From assembly GCA_964035575.1 (NCBI GenBank), contig OZ037907.1, positions 1,178,001 through 1,242,000 of the forward strand: a stretch of DNA of 64,000 nucleotides, given 5' to 3'. Shown in pieces: positions 1 to 11,156 of this stretch (position 1 is the stretch's first letter; the number at the start of each line of letters is the position of its first letter). A program made the translations under genes and the position numbers. This DNA comes from Rhynchopus sp. YZ270_cl-10. Lineage: Eukaryota > Euglenozoa > Diplonemea > Diplonemida > Diplonemidae. Below the pieces are notes generated by a model, which saw only the letters and a program-made list of their open reading frames with translations, was not told the DNA's origin and did not search any database.

Positions 1-348
1 TAAAATACAAAAGAAATAACGTTTTCCCCTTGATTTTCAGATAGCCCAACCGAGCTTGGGTTGATCTGACCCCAAATTTGCTTTGATGATATGTGCACGA
101 GGCATTCATCTGACAAGGTTTATTCTTTTTGTGGTTGTTTTTGTTTTCGACATGGTGGTAGGCGTTTTGAAAGTGACACCCCACACCAAAAACTGGTATT
201 TTTTTCTTCAGATGACTACTCCTAGCAAAGGCACTTCATCGTTACCGACAATTTATGTCTTTTTTTCTCTCTCTTTTACCTCCTTCATGAACTACCAGCC
301 CCTCTTTTGTGTACCTGCTTCCAGTTTCCCTGTTTAGCAACTCCCAAC

Positions 349-430
349 AACACCCCCGGGGGTTCGATAACCCACAGAGTGTCAGTGCCCTGCGTCCCAG
401 AGGCGTTTACGCACTATCAACTTTTCCTTA
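349..430 (+). repeat. Module A, short interspersed repeat
   Basis: The sequence runs GGTTCGATAACC, then GTGTCAGTGCC, then GAGGCGTTTACGCACTATCAAC and a T-rich tail. Similar copies lie near 4205, 40225, 40903, 42293 and 46366. In the best copy (42293) AGTGC and GCACT pair around a 20-base loop. The GGTTCGA core resembles a Pol III B box, so a tRNA-like SINE is possible, but there is no cloverleaf. Confidence 0.55.
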
Positions 431-540
431 TGGTTTTTTGACGCACACCCCCTCTCACCGAACACCAAAAGATGTTGAGCATTTGTGTGCAACAATAAAA
501 GGGCACGTTCGTTTCTAATGGAGGGGGGTTTTCTTTTGTA

Positions 541-590
541 GATGACTAAGCACAGAGAGGCTTAGGATCATCTCATCAAGCTTTTCTTTT
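541..590 (+). repeat. Module B hairpin
   Basis: Copy of the CACGAGAGG-type hairpin: GATGA pairs with TCATC outside, and TAAGC with GCTTA inside. A T-rich tail follows. Confidence 0.65.
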
Positions 591-1779
591 TATCTTTTTT
601 TCTCTTTTTTTTTTCTTTGTTTTCCAGTGCCTGCGTTCGCATAAAAAGGAATGGTAATATCGCAGTTAAATTGGTCCTTTTTCTTCTTGTTTTTGCTCAT
701 CACCCCATATGGAAAGTGTTGTAAGGTACCACAGGTTTTGTCGTAAAGGCGGAAATGTCATTACGTTACCAAAGGGTATGCTGTGGGTCAAACATCTTAC
801 ATTAAGGTACACGAAATGGGGGAAAAAAAAACAAACAATGCGAAAAATATGCACCACATTTGCCGACATTAATGCAGAGTCAACTTGTCCAAAAATGCAA
901 TAAAAAAAAACAAATTCATGCAAAGAGGAAAAGGTTGGCATACTGTTCGCGGCAAACGTTACTGCATTGCTCCAAATTATTTATCTCAAAAAAAGTGGAA
1001 AAAAAAAGAAGCAGCAAAGTTGTCACAAAGAACATTTTTATGGACATTTTTTTTTTAGTTCAGACATAGTATTTGACAAAATGCTCGAGACCCTCGTGAA
1101 AAGTCGCGCGTCTGCGTACCCCCCCTTCCCGCTTGTTTACCCCTCTCTCTCTCTTTTCTCCCGTGTGCTCCACGACACTTTCTGTACTTCAGGCAAACAC
1201 ATTTCATATCGTAAAATGTGTATAATATTATTTACTGTTATCAAGTCGAAAAAAAAAAAAGTCCGCACCCATGAGGCGAGCGTTTTGGCAGGCGCTTTTT
1301 TGTACGGACAGCCAAAAGACTGATTCTGAATCAGTGGCGTGGAAGCGAACAACAAACAAACCCCTATTTTTTCCCCCTCCCCGTCTTTTGAGCAACAAGC
1401 AAAGAGAAACGAGTCTCTCGAGCATTTTCGAAGTTGTGACTAAGTGAAAATCGTGCAAAAGAGTGAGGAAACGGCCATTTGCTTGCACCTTTTTGTAAGT
1501 TAACAAAAAAATGGGCGATGTTTTACCCAAGGGGGTGACAACAAAACTGATTGTGACGTGACCGTCTGAATCGACGGCTACGCTATACCAACAGATTGCC
1601 AAAAAAAAAAGAGAAAAGAAAACTGCAGCCAGTGGAAGTGGCACCTCAGTCCGGTTACTCACCGCAAAATTTGTAGAGGTTACAAGATTCAGCGGAAAAA
1701 AACGAAAAAGAACAAAAAAACAAGCATTTTTTGTAAATTCCGACTCGAAAACCATATTTAGAACACAAAGACCCTCCTT

Positions 1780-1806
1780 TCAAGACTAAGCAAAGAGGCT
1801 AAGGCG
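1780..1806 (+). repeat. Module B, degenerate copy
   Basis: Retains the ACTAAGC...GGCTAAGG inner stem of the module B hairpin. The outer stem is weak. Confidence 0.4.
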
Positions 1807-2159
1807 CATTGTTGCCCCTCCTCCTCTTTTTCTTAAAACGCACAACTTCGCAAAACGGCAAACCCAATATGACGAGAACAGGAACAAAAAAGGCTCGTGA
1901 AAGGACAGTCTCCTCTTTGCTGCCACAAAAAAGGCCTTATTTCCTTCTTCTCTTCAGATTTACATTTTTTTTTTTGCCGTTTCTCTTTCCCCGCTGGTTC
2001 TCCTGCAATTTTTATTGTCTCGCTTCAAAAAATTCGGGGGGTTTTTTTTTGCGGACTGTCAGTTCAAAGTTTTTAATAGGTGGGCTCATTGTGCCTGCTA
2101 TTTACGTTGTTTTCAACCTACCTTCCTTCACCCCCCCTGTAAGGGCAACCGTAGGTGAA

Positions 2160-2450
2160 GTAAGGTATAGTATTGAAATCGATGTGGGGGGGGGAAAGGG
2201 TCAATTTTACAAAACCAGATTTTGAGGAAAATTTTAGCTGAAAATGGGCCCCACGTATAAGGAACCGGGCTCATATTTCTCAAAATTTAAGTGGTCAAAA
2301 AATTGTCCAATTTTCGAGATTGACCCCACCACTGCACGGACGGATCCCAAAAATGCAAATAAGGACCCTTTTTAATTTGTTCTCTTGAAATGTGTAATTT
2401 CATGTTTTCGCGAAAAAAATAACAAATGATCCCTACAAGGGTTGAAGGAA
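2160..2450. repeat. Single diverged copy of the 58.4-59.3 kb tandem repeat
   Basis: This matches the three repeat units at 58.4-59.3 kb almost base for base over its middle: a G-run, then GGGCCCCACGTATAAGGAAC, then a AAGTGGTCAAAAAATTG block and CCCCACC.CTGCACGG. It also shares the following stretch GAAATGTGTAATTTCATG with 59.32-59.36 kb. The repeat and the adjoining TIR element were therefore copied together. Confidence 0.8.
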
Positions 2451-2480
2451 GGTGGTTGAAAATAACAATAGCAACAAGGA

Positions 2481-2908
2481 CAAGTAATTGCTAAGGGAAA
2501 ACGGGGTGTGCTGTGGAAAACTCCGCGCGATTTTCGAAACCACCGTAGCATCCTGGCGATTTGCTGGAGGTGCTGGTGTGATCAATTTGTTGTAGTCTGT
2601 GCATTCTGTGTTCCTTCCGCACTGCTCCAACGACGACGACAATGTGGGGATCCTGTGGACAAAAACGAGCTGGAACACGCCGAGCCTGCCGAGCCGACGT
2701 CCAACAACGCTATCGAGCAGATGGTGCTGGACGAAGAGGACAGCCCCCTTTCTTGAACGTTTCAGATGCAGGCGTCCAGTGGGTCTGGCAGAGTACGAAG
2801 AGCGTTAGCATACCTGCAGAAGAGCAGAATGCTGGGCGTGTTGTAGATTATTTATACAGGATGGAGTTCCACATCACACCCCGTTTTTTTTCCGATAGCA
2901 ATTACTTG
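2481..2908 (+). mobile_element. Small TIR element, copy 1 (428 bp)
   Basis: The ends are inverted repeats of about 45 bp, beginning CAAGTAATTGCTA on the left and ending TAGCAATTACTTG on the right. The match continues inward through ACGGGGTGTG. A second copy with the same ends is at 59416-59895. No clear target-site duplication is visible. The interior encodes acidic peptide pieces, including IEQMVLDEEDSP and a frame ending FFSDSNYL, that are shared by both copies. This suggests a remnant of an element-encoded protein rather than random sequence. The family is not recognised. Acidic leaders occur in piggyBac-type transposases, but no catalytic domain is present. Confidence 0.75.
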
Positions 2909-2961
2909 TTTTTTTTTTTTTTTGTTTTTCTTTATGGGTTTTCTTTATGGTCACGGCCCTA

Positions 2962-3000
2962 GGCACTGTCCATGAGAGGGGCTTTGTATTTCAAGTCTCT
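2962..3000 (+). repeat. Module C, short interspersed repeat
   Basis: Contains GGCACTGTC, CATGAGAGGGGCTTTG and TATTTCAAGTC. The CAYGAGAGGGCTTTGTATTTCAAG core is shared with the copies near 3464, 13336, 15466 and 17858. Confidence 0.6.
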
Positions 3001-3463
3001 TTTTGGTTGTTGAGATACCTCTGTGTTTCCCTTCCCCTTCTGTTCAGCAGATGTCTGCGCCTGGGTCGCTTGAGCACCATCCATTTTCGGGACAGGTTCA
3101 TTCGGCAGGTGAGTTGTTACACACTCAGTATCGGATGCCGACTTCCATGGCCACCGTCCTCTGGTGCTCATTCATCTTGTTAGCTATGAAACCTTTGTTG
3201 GTGTCAAGATGCAAGAGCAAGAGGCGTGTGTGTGTGTGTGTGTGTGTGCACTGTACCCCACTTTCTTTCAAGGGTATCAAAAGCACAGCGTTGCTTACGT
3301 ATTACGTGGCCCCCCCACACTTTGTTTCTACACACTTATTTTATCACTCAAATCAAAAAAAAAATCCTCTTCCCCCTTTTTCTGTTTTTTTCTGTTTTGC
3401 AAAGTACCAGCGTCCTCCGGTGTTTCGGGGAGGCGGCATGCATTTTCCAACCTTTTTTTTTTG

Positions 3464-3512
3464 TGGTACACTGTCACGAGAGGGCTTTGTATTTCAAGCC
3501 AACTTTTTTTTT
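3464..3512 (+). repeat. Module C, short interspersed repeat
   Basis: Has ACACTGTCACGAGAGGGC followed by TTTGTATTTCAAG and a T-run. One of the most canonical copies. Confidence 0.65.
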
Positions 3513-3710
3513 CAGCCTCTTGCGTTCACAGAAGCTTTTATCCTTTACGTTTTTTCTCCGTTTTGTTTTTGTTTTCTTTTTTTGTCCGCCACTTTCCCTT
3601 TTTCTCTGTCCACCTTTGGAAACCCTTTCACCTCCGACCATTTCAATGTTTAACTGAAAGATTGAATGTACTCTGTGTGAGGCATATTCAGTGTTTCTAT
3701 TGCCAAGCTC

Positions 3711-3758
3711 TGACTAAGCACACCAAGGCTTAGCTTCATCTTGCCCAACCTTTTCTTG
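3711..3758 (+). repeat. Module B hairpin
   Basis: Stem GACTAAGC / GGCTTAG with a CACCAA loop, then TTCATCTTG and a pyrimidine tail. The loop differs from the usual ACGAGAG but the stem is kept. Confidence 0.55.
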
Positions 3759-4153
3759 TCTTTTTATCTTGTTACGGTATGTCCTGTGCAGGAGGTTGTG
3801 CAGAAAAAAAAAAGTTGTTGCCTACTATCCCATGATAGTAGTCTAAAATCAAAACAAAAATTTCTTTTGCTGCCGTGCTTTTTTTTGCACTCAAAAAAAA
3901 AAATCGAACAAAAATTATTTCGTGTTGTGAGGGCAGGAGGGAGGTCTTCTGTGTGCAGAGGGTTTCAACGTAAAATCCTTTATTGTTGTTGTTGTTGTTG
4001 TTTTAGTGAAGCTTTTTTTCCCCTTCAAAAAAAGGGTTCTATTTTTCTGTTTATTTTGCGATGTTTCCTGACTGTTCCACAGAACGGAAGTTGTGTTAGG
4101 CACCAAGACCGGTAATTTTATGCGATGGCTAAAATCTGTATGAAGATTTGGTC

Positions 4154-4200
4154 AAGATGACCAAGCACGAGAGGCTTAGGGTCATCTTATAAACTTTTCT
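4154..4200 (+). repeat. Module B hairpin
   Basis: AAGATGA pairs with TCATCTT outside and AAGC with GCTT inside, with loop ACGAGAG. ATAAACTTTTC follows. Close to the family consensus. Confidence 0.7.
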
Positions 4201-4204
4201 TTTT

Positions 4205-4270
4205 TCGATACCCAGTGGAGAACCAATGCCTGGGTCCGCCGATGGAACGGTGAGGCGTTTGCGCTTTTAA
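4205..4270 (+). repeat. Module A, diverged copy
   Basis: Shares TCGATACCC, GTGGAGAACCA, GATGGAACGGTGAGGCG and GTTTGCGCTTTT with the copy at 40903. It directly follows a module B copy. At 40.9 kb the order is reversed. Confidence 0.5.
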
Positions 4271-5003
4271 AATTCTCTCTTTTTTTTCTTCTTTTCTTTT
4301 TGCAACTGACGCGCTGGAGAGGCCCTGGCCAAACATGGCGTGTTAGGGGAAATATATTCGTCGCACAGATTAGATCAGAGACCCCACCCGATATGTTTCT
4401 CATTTTACCTCTTTTGTGCTCCGCCACCGACACTCCCATTTTCTGTACTTCAGGCAATACTCATATACCATCACACACTGACACAGTCCGCGTGTGCTGG
4501 AAACAATCAATTTTTTCAAAAAAAAAAAAATGGAAGTGGAAGCGTGCAATGCAACAAACGGTCGAGATCTGATCAAGCGAAACGGATATATTTTCTCCCT
4601 TTTTGTAACGCGAGACGTTAGCCAACTTTTTCCGTAATCTTTGAGTGTCTTATTTTTCGCACTCTCAGGTTTTTAGTTGTTTTTTTTTACTTTTATTTTC
4701 CGCACTCAGGCAACTGGAGGGGCGTGCTGTTGATAAAGTGTGACCTTGGGCACACACAGACACCCACGCTAAGACTTCCATCCTGTATATCCACACACCG
4801 TTAACGTATGCTTTTTCATCACATATCTTATTTTCTTTGAGTCGGTTCTGTTCGTGTTACATTTTTTTTTGTACACATCCGCGAAAATTGTTCAAACCTT
4901 TTCAAAATAAAGTGGCAAGAAGACTCGTTCCTGTCCATAACTCAACAAAAAAGATTGTTTTTTTTCACCAACGGGAGTGGTGCTTTCAGCAAAAAAAAAA
5001 TGG

Positions 5004-5072
5004 ACAGTGGAGATTGCACAACTGTGGCAACACAACCCGAGGCAACTACACTACTCCAACAATTTTTCAAAA
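5004..5072 (+). repeat. Module D, diverged copy
   Basis: Contains GTGGAGATTGCACA, then GGCAACTACACTACTCCAAC and TTTTTCAAAA, matching the layout of the copies at 5499, 24860 and 42029. Confidence 0.45.
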
Positions 5073-5498
5073 AAAAAAAAAAGCGATTCTTTTTTTCATC
5101 CCCCTAGACTGAAGTATGGCACCCCCCTGCATCTGTGCAGGGGTGCCTGCATGAACATTATTTAAAGAACTCCCTTATTGTCAGTTACGTCGCATATATT
5201 ATTTCGTTCCGTTCACCGTTTTTTGTTTTGGGGGCGATCTCCCCCAAAAACCCCCCTATTTTTTTTATTTGGAGTAGACCCGCTTATTGCAGAGAGACCT
5301 GCTCACATCCAGGGTGAGATGTGAACATTATTTGTTTTTTTTTTTGAATGTTCACATTGATGAACGTTCGTCTTTTTTTCAAAAAAAATTCTCTCAAATA
5401 TGCCCGCCTGAATTTTCCTGAAATTTGGTGGAGTTTTGAAGAGTTGAGTAGTGTTTAGTTGGAAGCGAATTGAAAGAAAAAAAAAATCCCCCTACCCT

Positions 5499-5552
5499 CT
5501 AGTGGTGCACACTCTAGGGTGGCTACACTAATACAACCAAGTTTTCAAAAAA
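5499..5552 (+). repeat. Module D, short interspersed repeat
   Basis: CTAGTGGTGCACACTCTAGG, then GTGGCTACACTAATACAACC and AAGTTTTCAAAA. Nearly the same sequence occurs at 42029-42082. Confidence 0.6.
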
Positions 5553-6880
5553 AAATTTGAAAATTCATTAGCCTTCGGGCGACTTTGTGTACAGAACCCG
5601 TCCTCGGACAGGTGATTGTCGAAACTACAAAAAAGTATATTTAGTGTGGCTAGGAGGGGTGTGCAAAAAAAAAAGTGCACAAGAAGTGTGCGAATCACCC
5701 CCCTTCATAGCCACATCAATATTGCCACACAAATCCCCCCTCACTGCCTTCTCTTGGAGGGGCAGGTTTACAATCGATACCCAAGTAAATGAAACAGGTT
5801 GCTACGCTGAAGAGCCTACAGAAATCGTTTCTTTTGTCTTCCCTTGATTGAGGGGGTTTATTTTTTTTGTGCCCAAAGTTTGTGATGTGTTGTGTGTGTT
5901 TTTTTCCCCCCCTCAGGCATCGGTGATTGGGTACCTCTTTGCGTGGTGAAAGTATTACCCATATATTTTTTGTGTGAAGGGCGTTGTGGTGTTATGTGCC
6001 TCTACACACGCGAGAGACGCACCCATTTCAGGTGTTTTTTTTTAAAGGTAGCTTTTGTTGGATGGACCAAGAATGGCCCAAAGGGTATAAAAGGGTCGAA
6101 TTTTCGGGTCACCCACACCACTGGCAATCGTCCCACTTTGTTAAGTTGCATGCTTGCCGAGACGACCCAACAATGCAAATCAAGATTGATGAAAAAAGTT
6201 ACCTAAATAACCGCATTGACACTGCAACACCTGTGTCGAGTGTACACAGTGCTATATGAATAAAAATAGTACAAAAACGCTGAACAAAATAATTTTCAAC
6301 AAAACCATTTCCATCCACACACAAATGGACGACAGCTGTTTCCTCTCCAAAAAAAAAGTGCGGGAAAACGCTTTTTTTGTCGATTTTTTATTTCCCCCTT
6401 TTTTTTCTTGTTCTCAGTATTGTTTCCCACTTCTTGTGTTGTTGTTGATTTACAGTGTACAAAAAGCTTGGTGTCCAAAGACATCGGATTTGGGGATTAT
6501 TGGTAATTAGGCGTCTTTCCCCCCCTTTTTTTTCCTTCTTTTTTTGAACGTCAAAAAAGATGTGCGTGTCTGTTCGACTAGTCATTATTGTCTTCTTTTT
6601 TCTTTTTTTCGCAATCTCATTTCACCGCAATAGGATTGTATAGCTATAGAGAATTGATTTGAGTAGTGTGTTTTTCTTTTTGTCACATGGCAAACCGGTA
6701 CACCGTTCATGTACCACGGTACACTGTCACAAGAACGATAGCCACCCCACCTCTTCACCACACACAACAACATCCCGTTCGAGAATTCCAAACCCCAGCA
6801 TCGTTATGTCAAAAGGTGGGAACGCAACAAACACCACAACACACCCCCTCTGTGCAAACCCCATTTTAAATCTATTACCT

Positions 6881-7537
6881 ACCCCCCCCCGTGTATATGT
6901 CCTGTGCATATGTCCGTGTTGGCCGAGGCTCGGACATATACACATGTTTTCGGACATATACACATCCCGGACATATGCACAGTTCAGTGTATACAGTGTA
7001 CAGTGGCAAAAACCCATTCCGAGCTTTCCGGCCGGTGCGTTGGCGGGGCATCTCCCCTCATGTTTTCGGAGAGGGGTTTTCGGGGGATGGGGTTGAAGAA
7101 GGGGGAAAATGGGTCAAATACGAGAGGGGGCGGTTGTGAACCATCCCGCCACCAGGCCTCTCCTCCTCTGTGCAGCCTTGAGAGCTTTGTAGCCACCGGT
7201 GAGTCACAAGCCGTAGGTACATACAAAGAACGCGTAACCCTGCGCTCGCGGAGGTACACCTTCAAAAATTTTTCCGCTCGCTGCGCTCGCGGAGGTACAC
7301 CTTAAAAATTTTTCTCTGCTCGCTTCGCTCGCGGAGGTACACCTTCAAAAAATTTTCCGCTCGCTACGCTCGCGGAGGTACACCTTAAATTTTTTCCCGC
7401 TCGCTTCGCTCGCGGAGGTACACCTTAAGGACACGGACATATACACCTGTACCTGTGTATATGTCCGGAAAATTTTCAGAAAGTCCCGGACATATACGCA
7501 TCAAAATGGGTCCGGACATATACACGGGGGGGGGGGT
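6881..7537. repeat. Inverted-repeat unit 0 with CGGACATATACACA ends
   Basis: The left end has (C)n GTGTATATGTCC and the right end GGACATATACAC (G)n. Extra copies of the same self-complementary motif (GGACATATACAC / GTGTATATGTCC) sit near 6920-6975 and 7430-7500. In the middle is a tandem array, listed separately. Confidence 0.7.
7240..7428 (+). repeat. 41-bp tandem repeat, five copies
   Basis: The core CGCTCGCGGAGGTACACCTT recurs at about 7240, 7281, 7323, 7364 and 7404. Each core is followed by an AT-rich block and CGCTCGC. CGCTCGC and GCGCTCGCGG can form small hairpins. Confidence 0.85.
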
Positions 7538-8485
7538 AGGGGGGGTCAAAAGCCCCCAAAAAGCGATAACAAAATGATAAAAATCGAGTTTTGGTTTCTA
7601 AGTGCTAAAAAATGACCAAAACCAGAAAATACCACCCTCAGATGTCCAAAAATCCATCTGCGCCCGGTTTTGAGCAGTTTTGAGCCTCAAGAAGCCCCGT
7701 ATCTGCTTTTTTCAAAAATGTACACACAACTTGTACCTGCCCACCCCCTGTAGGTAGAGCAACTCACACATCCATCACGCCTCAGTGTGAGCCAGGGGTC
7801 AGAAAAGCCCCCAAAGCCACATATTTTCACCCCAGAACCTATCCCGAGGGGTACCCAGGCTGTTTCGGGGGGTTTAGAGGGACTTGGTGGAACTTAGAAC
7901 CATGTTTCAAAAAGTGTCAAGGAACTCGTACCAAGGGTTTTCCCACCCAAGGTACCTTAAGCCGTCAAAAAACGTGAAGTACGCAATAAATCAAAAAAAA
8001 TACCCCCTGAGGTCAAAAAAACCACACCATAGGCCCATTTGGACCAAAAAATCGAATTCCGCCCGGTTTTGGGCACTTTTGACCACTTCTGAGCGACTTT
8101 TTTGCATTTTTTAAAAACGTGGCCACCAACTTGTACCTGCCCACCCCCTGTAGGTAGAGCAACTCACACATCCATCACGCCTCAGTGTGAGCCAGGGGCC
8201 AGAAAAGCCCCCAAGGCCACATATTTTCACCCCAGAACCTATCCCGAAGGGTACCCAGGCTGTTTCGGGGTGTTTAGAGGGACTTGGTGGAACTTAGAAC
8301 CATGTTTCAAAAAGTGTCAAGGAACTCGTACCAAGGGTTTTCCCACCCAAGGTACTAAGTACTGGTACCCTTTTGAATGGATTTTTGGACATCTGAGGGT
8401 GGTATTTTCTGGTTTTGGTCATTTTTTAGCACTTAGGAACAAAAACTCATTTTTTTCAATTTGTTTACCCCTTTTGACCCCCCCT
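7538..8485. repeat. Inverted-repeat unit 1 with an internal direct repeat
   Basis: The ends are inverted over about 110 bp. Both read TAGGGGGGGTCAAAAG inward, and CTAAGTGCTAAAAAATGACC occurs near 7600 with its complement near 8420. Inside, a block of about 220 bp starting GTACCTGCCCACCCCCTGTA occurs twice in direct orientation (about 7733-7953 and 8134-8355), 401 bp apart and nearly identical. Confidence 0.85.
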
Positions 8486-8504
8486 ACGGGGGGGGGGGGG
8501 GGGG

Positions 8505-9705
8505 TAGGGGATACGACTCCAGCCATTTTGGCTGGGACCAAACGCACGGAAAATTCATTTGGCATTATCTGGCCATCTCCAAGGCAACTGCGGGTGAAAA
8601 ACACCCTCAGAGTGGGTCACAGGGGGCCTGTGGGTCGAAAAACGACCCAGAAGCACCCCAGAATACAAAAAAATGGAAAAAAATAGTGAAAAAACGGCTT
8701 TTTTCACGTTTTGGCCACTTTGGGCAAAATAGCGATTTTTCGAGAAAAAAATCAAAAACCGGGATATTTTTTGACATCACAAAGCCTCCTTTGGCACAAA
8801 TATACCCCAAAAGTGGCCTGTGAGTCCATTCCAACCTGTTTTGGACATATTTGACACTTTTGGAAGTGTTTTTTTGGTGTTTTTAGGTCAAAAAAATGCC
8901 CAAGACGTCCCCAAGACATCCCCAAGACACTTTGCACACCCCCTGTTACGGTCATATTTTTTTCGTTTTTTTGCCTGAAACCCCCAAAATACCCCTCCCG
9001 GACCCCACATAGTCCCGAATATCCATCACACACCCACTCAGAGTGAGTAGAAGCACCCCAAAAAAAATATTTTTTAAAGCCCTTCAACTTCAACATGGAT
9101 GCTGCCGAAACTGAAGCACAATTTTAGGGCTTTAAAAAATATTTTTTTTGGGGTGCTTCTACTCACTCTGAGTGGGTGTGTGATGGATATTCGGGACTAT
9201 GTGGGGTCCGGGAGGGGTATTTTGGGGGTTTCAGGCAAAAAAACGAAAAAAATATGACCGTAACAGGGGGTGTGCAAAGTGTCTTGGGGATGTCTTGGGG
9301 ACGTCTTGGGCATTTTTTTGACCTAAAAACACCAAAAAAACACTTCCAAAAGTGTCAAATATGTCCAAAACAGGTTGGAATGGACTCACAGGCCACTTTT
9401 GGGGTATATTTGTGCCAAAGGAGGCTTTGTGATGTCAAAAAATATCCCGGTTTTTGATTTTTTTCTCGAAAAATCGCTATTTTGCCCAAAGTGGCCAAAA
9501 CGTGAAAAAAGCCGTTTTTTCACTATTTTTTTCCATTTTTTTGTATTCTGGGGTGGCTTCTGGGTCGTTTTTCGACCCACAGGCCCCCTGTGACCCACTC
9601 TGAGGGTGTTTTTCACCCGCAGTTGCCTTGGAGATGGCCAGATAATGCCAAATGAATTTTCCGTGCGTTTGGTCCCAGCCAAAATGGCTGGAGTCGTATC
9701 CCCTA
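8505..9705. repeat. Long palindrome P1, 579-bp arms
   Basis: Arms 8505-9083 and 9126-9705 are nearly perfect reverse complements around a 42-base spacer. The outer ends are TAGGGGATACGACTCC and its complement, next to poly-G runs. Such high arm identity means a recent origin or continued gene conversion. A DNA segment like this can extrude as a cruciform. Confidence 0.92.
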
Positions 9706-9731
9706 AGGGGGGGGGGGGGGGGGGGGGGGGG

Positions 9732-10919
9732 TAGGTGGGGGCAAAACCCCTATTTTTTTGAGGCATTTCGATTTTTTTGGATTTACGTGCAAAGTACCCG
9801 CAAACCACCGAAAATTTCGGGTCAGAGATGGTTTTGGGGTGTGGTTTGGGGGTGTTCTATAGGTGAGACACCCCAGAGATACAAAAAAATGGAAAAAAAT
9901 AGCAAAAATAGACCATTTTGGCCGTTTGGGCCATTTTGGTCAAATGGCCATTTTTGACCAATATTTCAAAAAAAAAAAGCAAAAATTTGTCATCATTAGG
10001 CCTGTCTGGGCACAAATATGCCCCAAAAATGTCCCGCGAGTCCATTCCGACCTGTTTTGAACACATTTATCGCCTTTTTTGGTGTTTTTTTGGTGTTTTG
10101 AGGTCAAAAAAGATCCCCTGACTATCCCCTGGCAGCCCTGGGCCGCGACTTGCGCCCTGCTTTTGGACCCCCTCTGGGCCAAAAAATGGGTGAAAACCCT
10201 CGAAAAAGCACTCGGGGACCCAGATAGTTCCATATATCCACCAGAAACCCACCCAAACACCTCAAAAACATGCCAGAAAAATATTTTCAAAAACACACTT
10301 TTTTCAAAAAGTTCATCTGGGCAGGTTCCATAATGACTTATTTGAAAAAGTGTGTTTTTGAAAATGTTTTTCTGACATGTTTTTGAGGTGTTTTTGAGGG
10401 TGTGCGGTGGAAATTTGGAACTATCTGGGCTCCCAGAGTGCTTTTTCGGAGGTTTTCGCCCATTTTTTGGCCCAGAGTGGGTCTAAAAGCAGGGCGCAAG
10501 TCGCGGCCCAGGGCTGCCAGGGGATAGTCAGGGGATCTTTTTTGACCTCAAAACACCAAAAAAAACACCAAAACAAGTGCCTAAAGTGTCCAAAACAGGT
10601 CGGAATGGACTCACAGGACATTTTTGGGGTAGTTTCGTGCCCAAGCAGCTGTCATGATGTCGAAATTTTGCTGTTTTTTTGATTTTTTTCTCAAAAAATG
10701 GCCATTTTACCCAACATGGCCAAAACCGTCAAAAGCCACTTTTTCACTATTTTTTTTGCATTTTTTCATATTCTGAGGTGCCCTAATCATGGATTTTCGG
10801 GTCTCAGGGTGTTTCTGACCCATTTCTGGGGGGTATGAGGGGTGTTGACAGGTTTTTTGCTCACAAAACCACTTTTTCCAAAAATGCCTCACCCGTCCTG
10901 AAGGTTTTGCCCCCCCCTA
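9732..10919. repeat. Long imperfect palindrome P2
   Basis: The centre is near 10325. The inner arms (10075-10310 and 10340-10560) match well, with TTTTCAAAAACACACTTTTT facing its complement. The outer ends TAGGTGGGGGCAAAACC and GGTTTTGCCCCCCCCTA also mirror. The arms resemble those of P1, for example GGCACAAATATRCCCCAAAA and GAGTCCATTCC. P1 and P2 are therefore diverged copies of one foldback family. Confidence 0.85.
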
Positions 10920-11156
10920 GGGGGGGGGGGGGGGGGGGTAGGTATGAACAAAAAAGAACGGTCTCCCTCTATTCTTTTCCCACCTTTTCTCCCTCCCCTC
11001 ATTATTATCTAGGGGAAAATATTTGTCTTGAACTCATCTTGATCATTCCCGTCACCCCGCAAGCCCCCCTCTTCTCCATACCCCTCTCTTCAAACCGCAT
11101 TACAGGATGGACACATGCACCCACACACCTTTTAAGTATACAGTACATAGGTTGTG

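Larger units (their letters stand above)
1..2160. other. Gene-poor left flank
   Basis: No reading frame here resembles a known protein, and the open frames are short and built on homopolymer runs. The stretch has many T-runs, A-runs and pyrimidine tracts and carries three short dispersed modules, listed separately (about 349-430, 541-590 and 1780-1806). A small non-coding or intron-rich gene cannot be excluded by eye. Confidence 0.5.
2909..6876. other. Gene-poor, module-rich stretch
   Basis: No supported gene. It holds modules C (2962, 3464), B (3711, 4154), A (4205) and D (5004, 5499), a (GT)n tract near 3225-3250 and many pyrimidine tracts. Small hairpins occur near 5120-5160 (CCCCTGCA around TGTGCAGGGG) and 5295-5370. 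Open frames here are short, T-rich and unlike known proteins. Confidence 0.5.
6877..10943. mobile_element. Composite chain of inverted-repeat units with poly-G separators
   Basis: Four adjacent units, each with inverted ends, lie between runs of G (or C at the far left) followed by TAGG. The outermost ends mirror each other: TTACCTACCCCCCCCC at the left and GGGGGGGGTAGGTATG at the right. Unit boundaries are about 6881-7537, 7538-8485, 8505-9705 and 9732-10919. The last two are long foldbacks whose arms are diverged relatives of each other. No transposase frame was recognised, because open frames in the arms mirror across the centre. It lies directly upstream of the XPB gene. It may be a foldback-type mobile element that grew by insertion into its own ends; function is unknown. 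Confidence 0.8.

Noticed and set aside
1170-4470. TTTCTGTACTTCAGGCAA at 1180 and 4440 as a spliced-leader RNA exon
   Set aside because: It resembles the 3' part of known leaders only over about 9 bases, lacks a GT donor right after, and has no Sm-site structure.
8419-9808. Mirror-image open frames such as the pair at 8752-9096 (-) and 9176-9457 (+)
   Set aside because: They are the same sequence read from the two arms of palindrome P1, rich in Phe/Lys from T/A runs.
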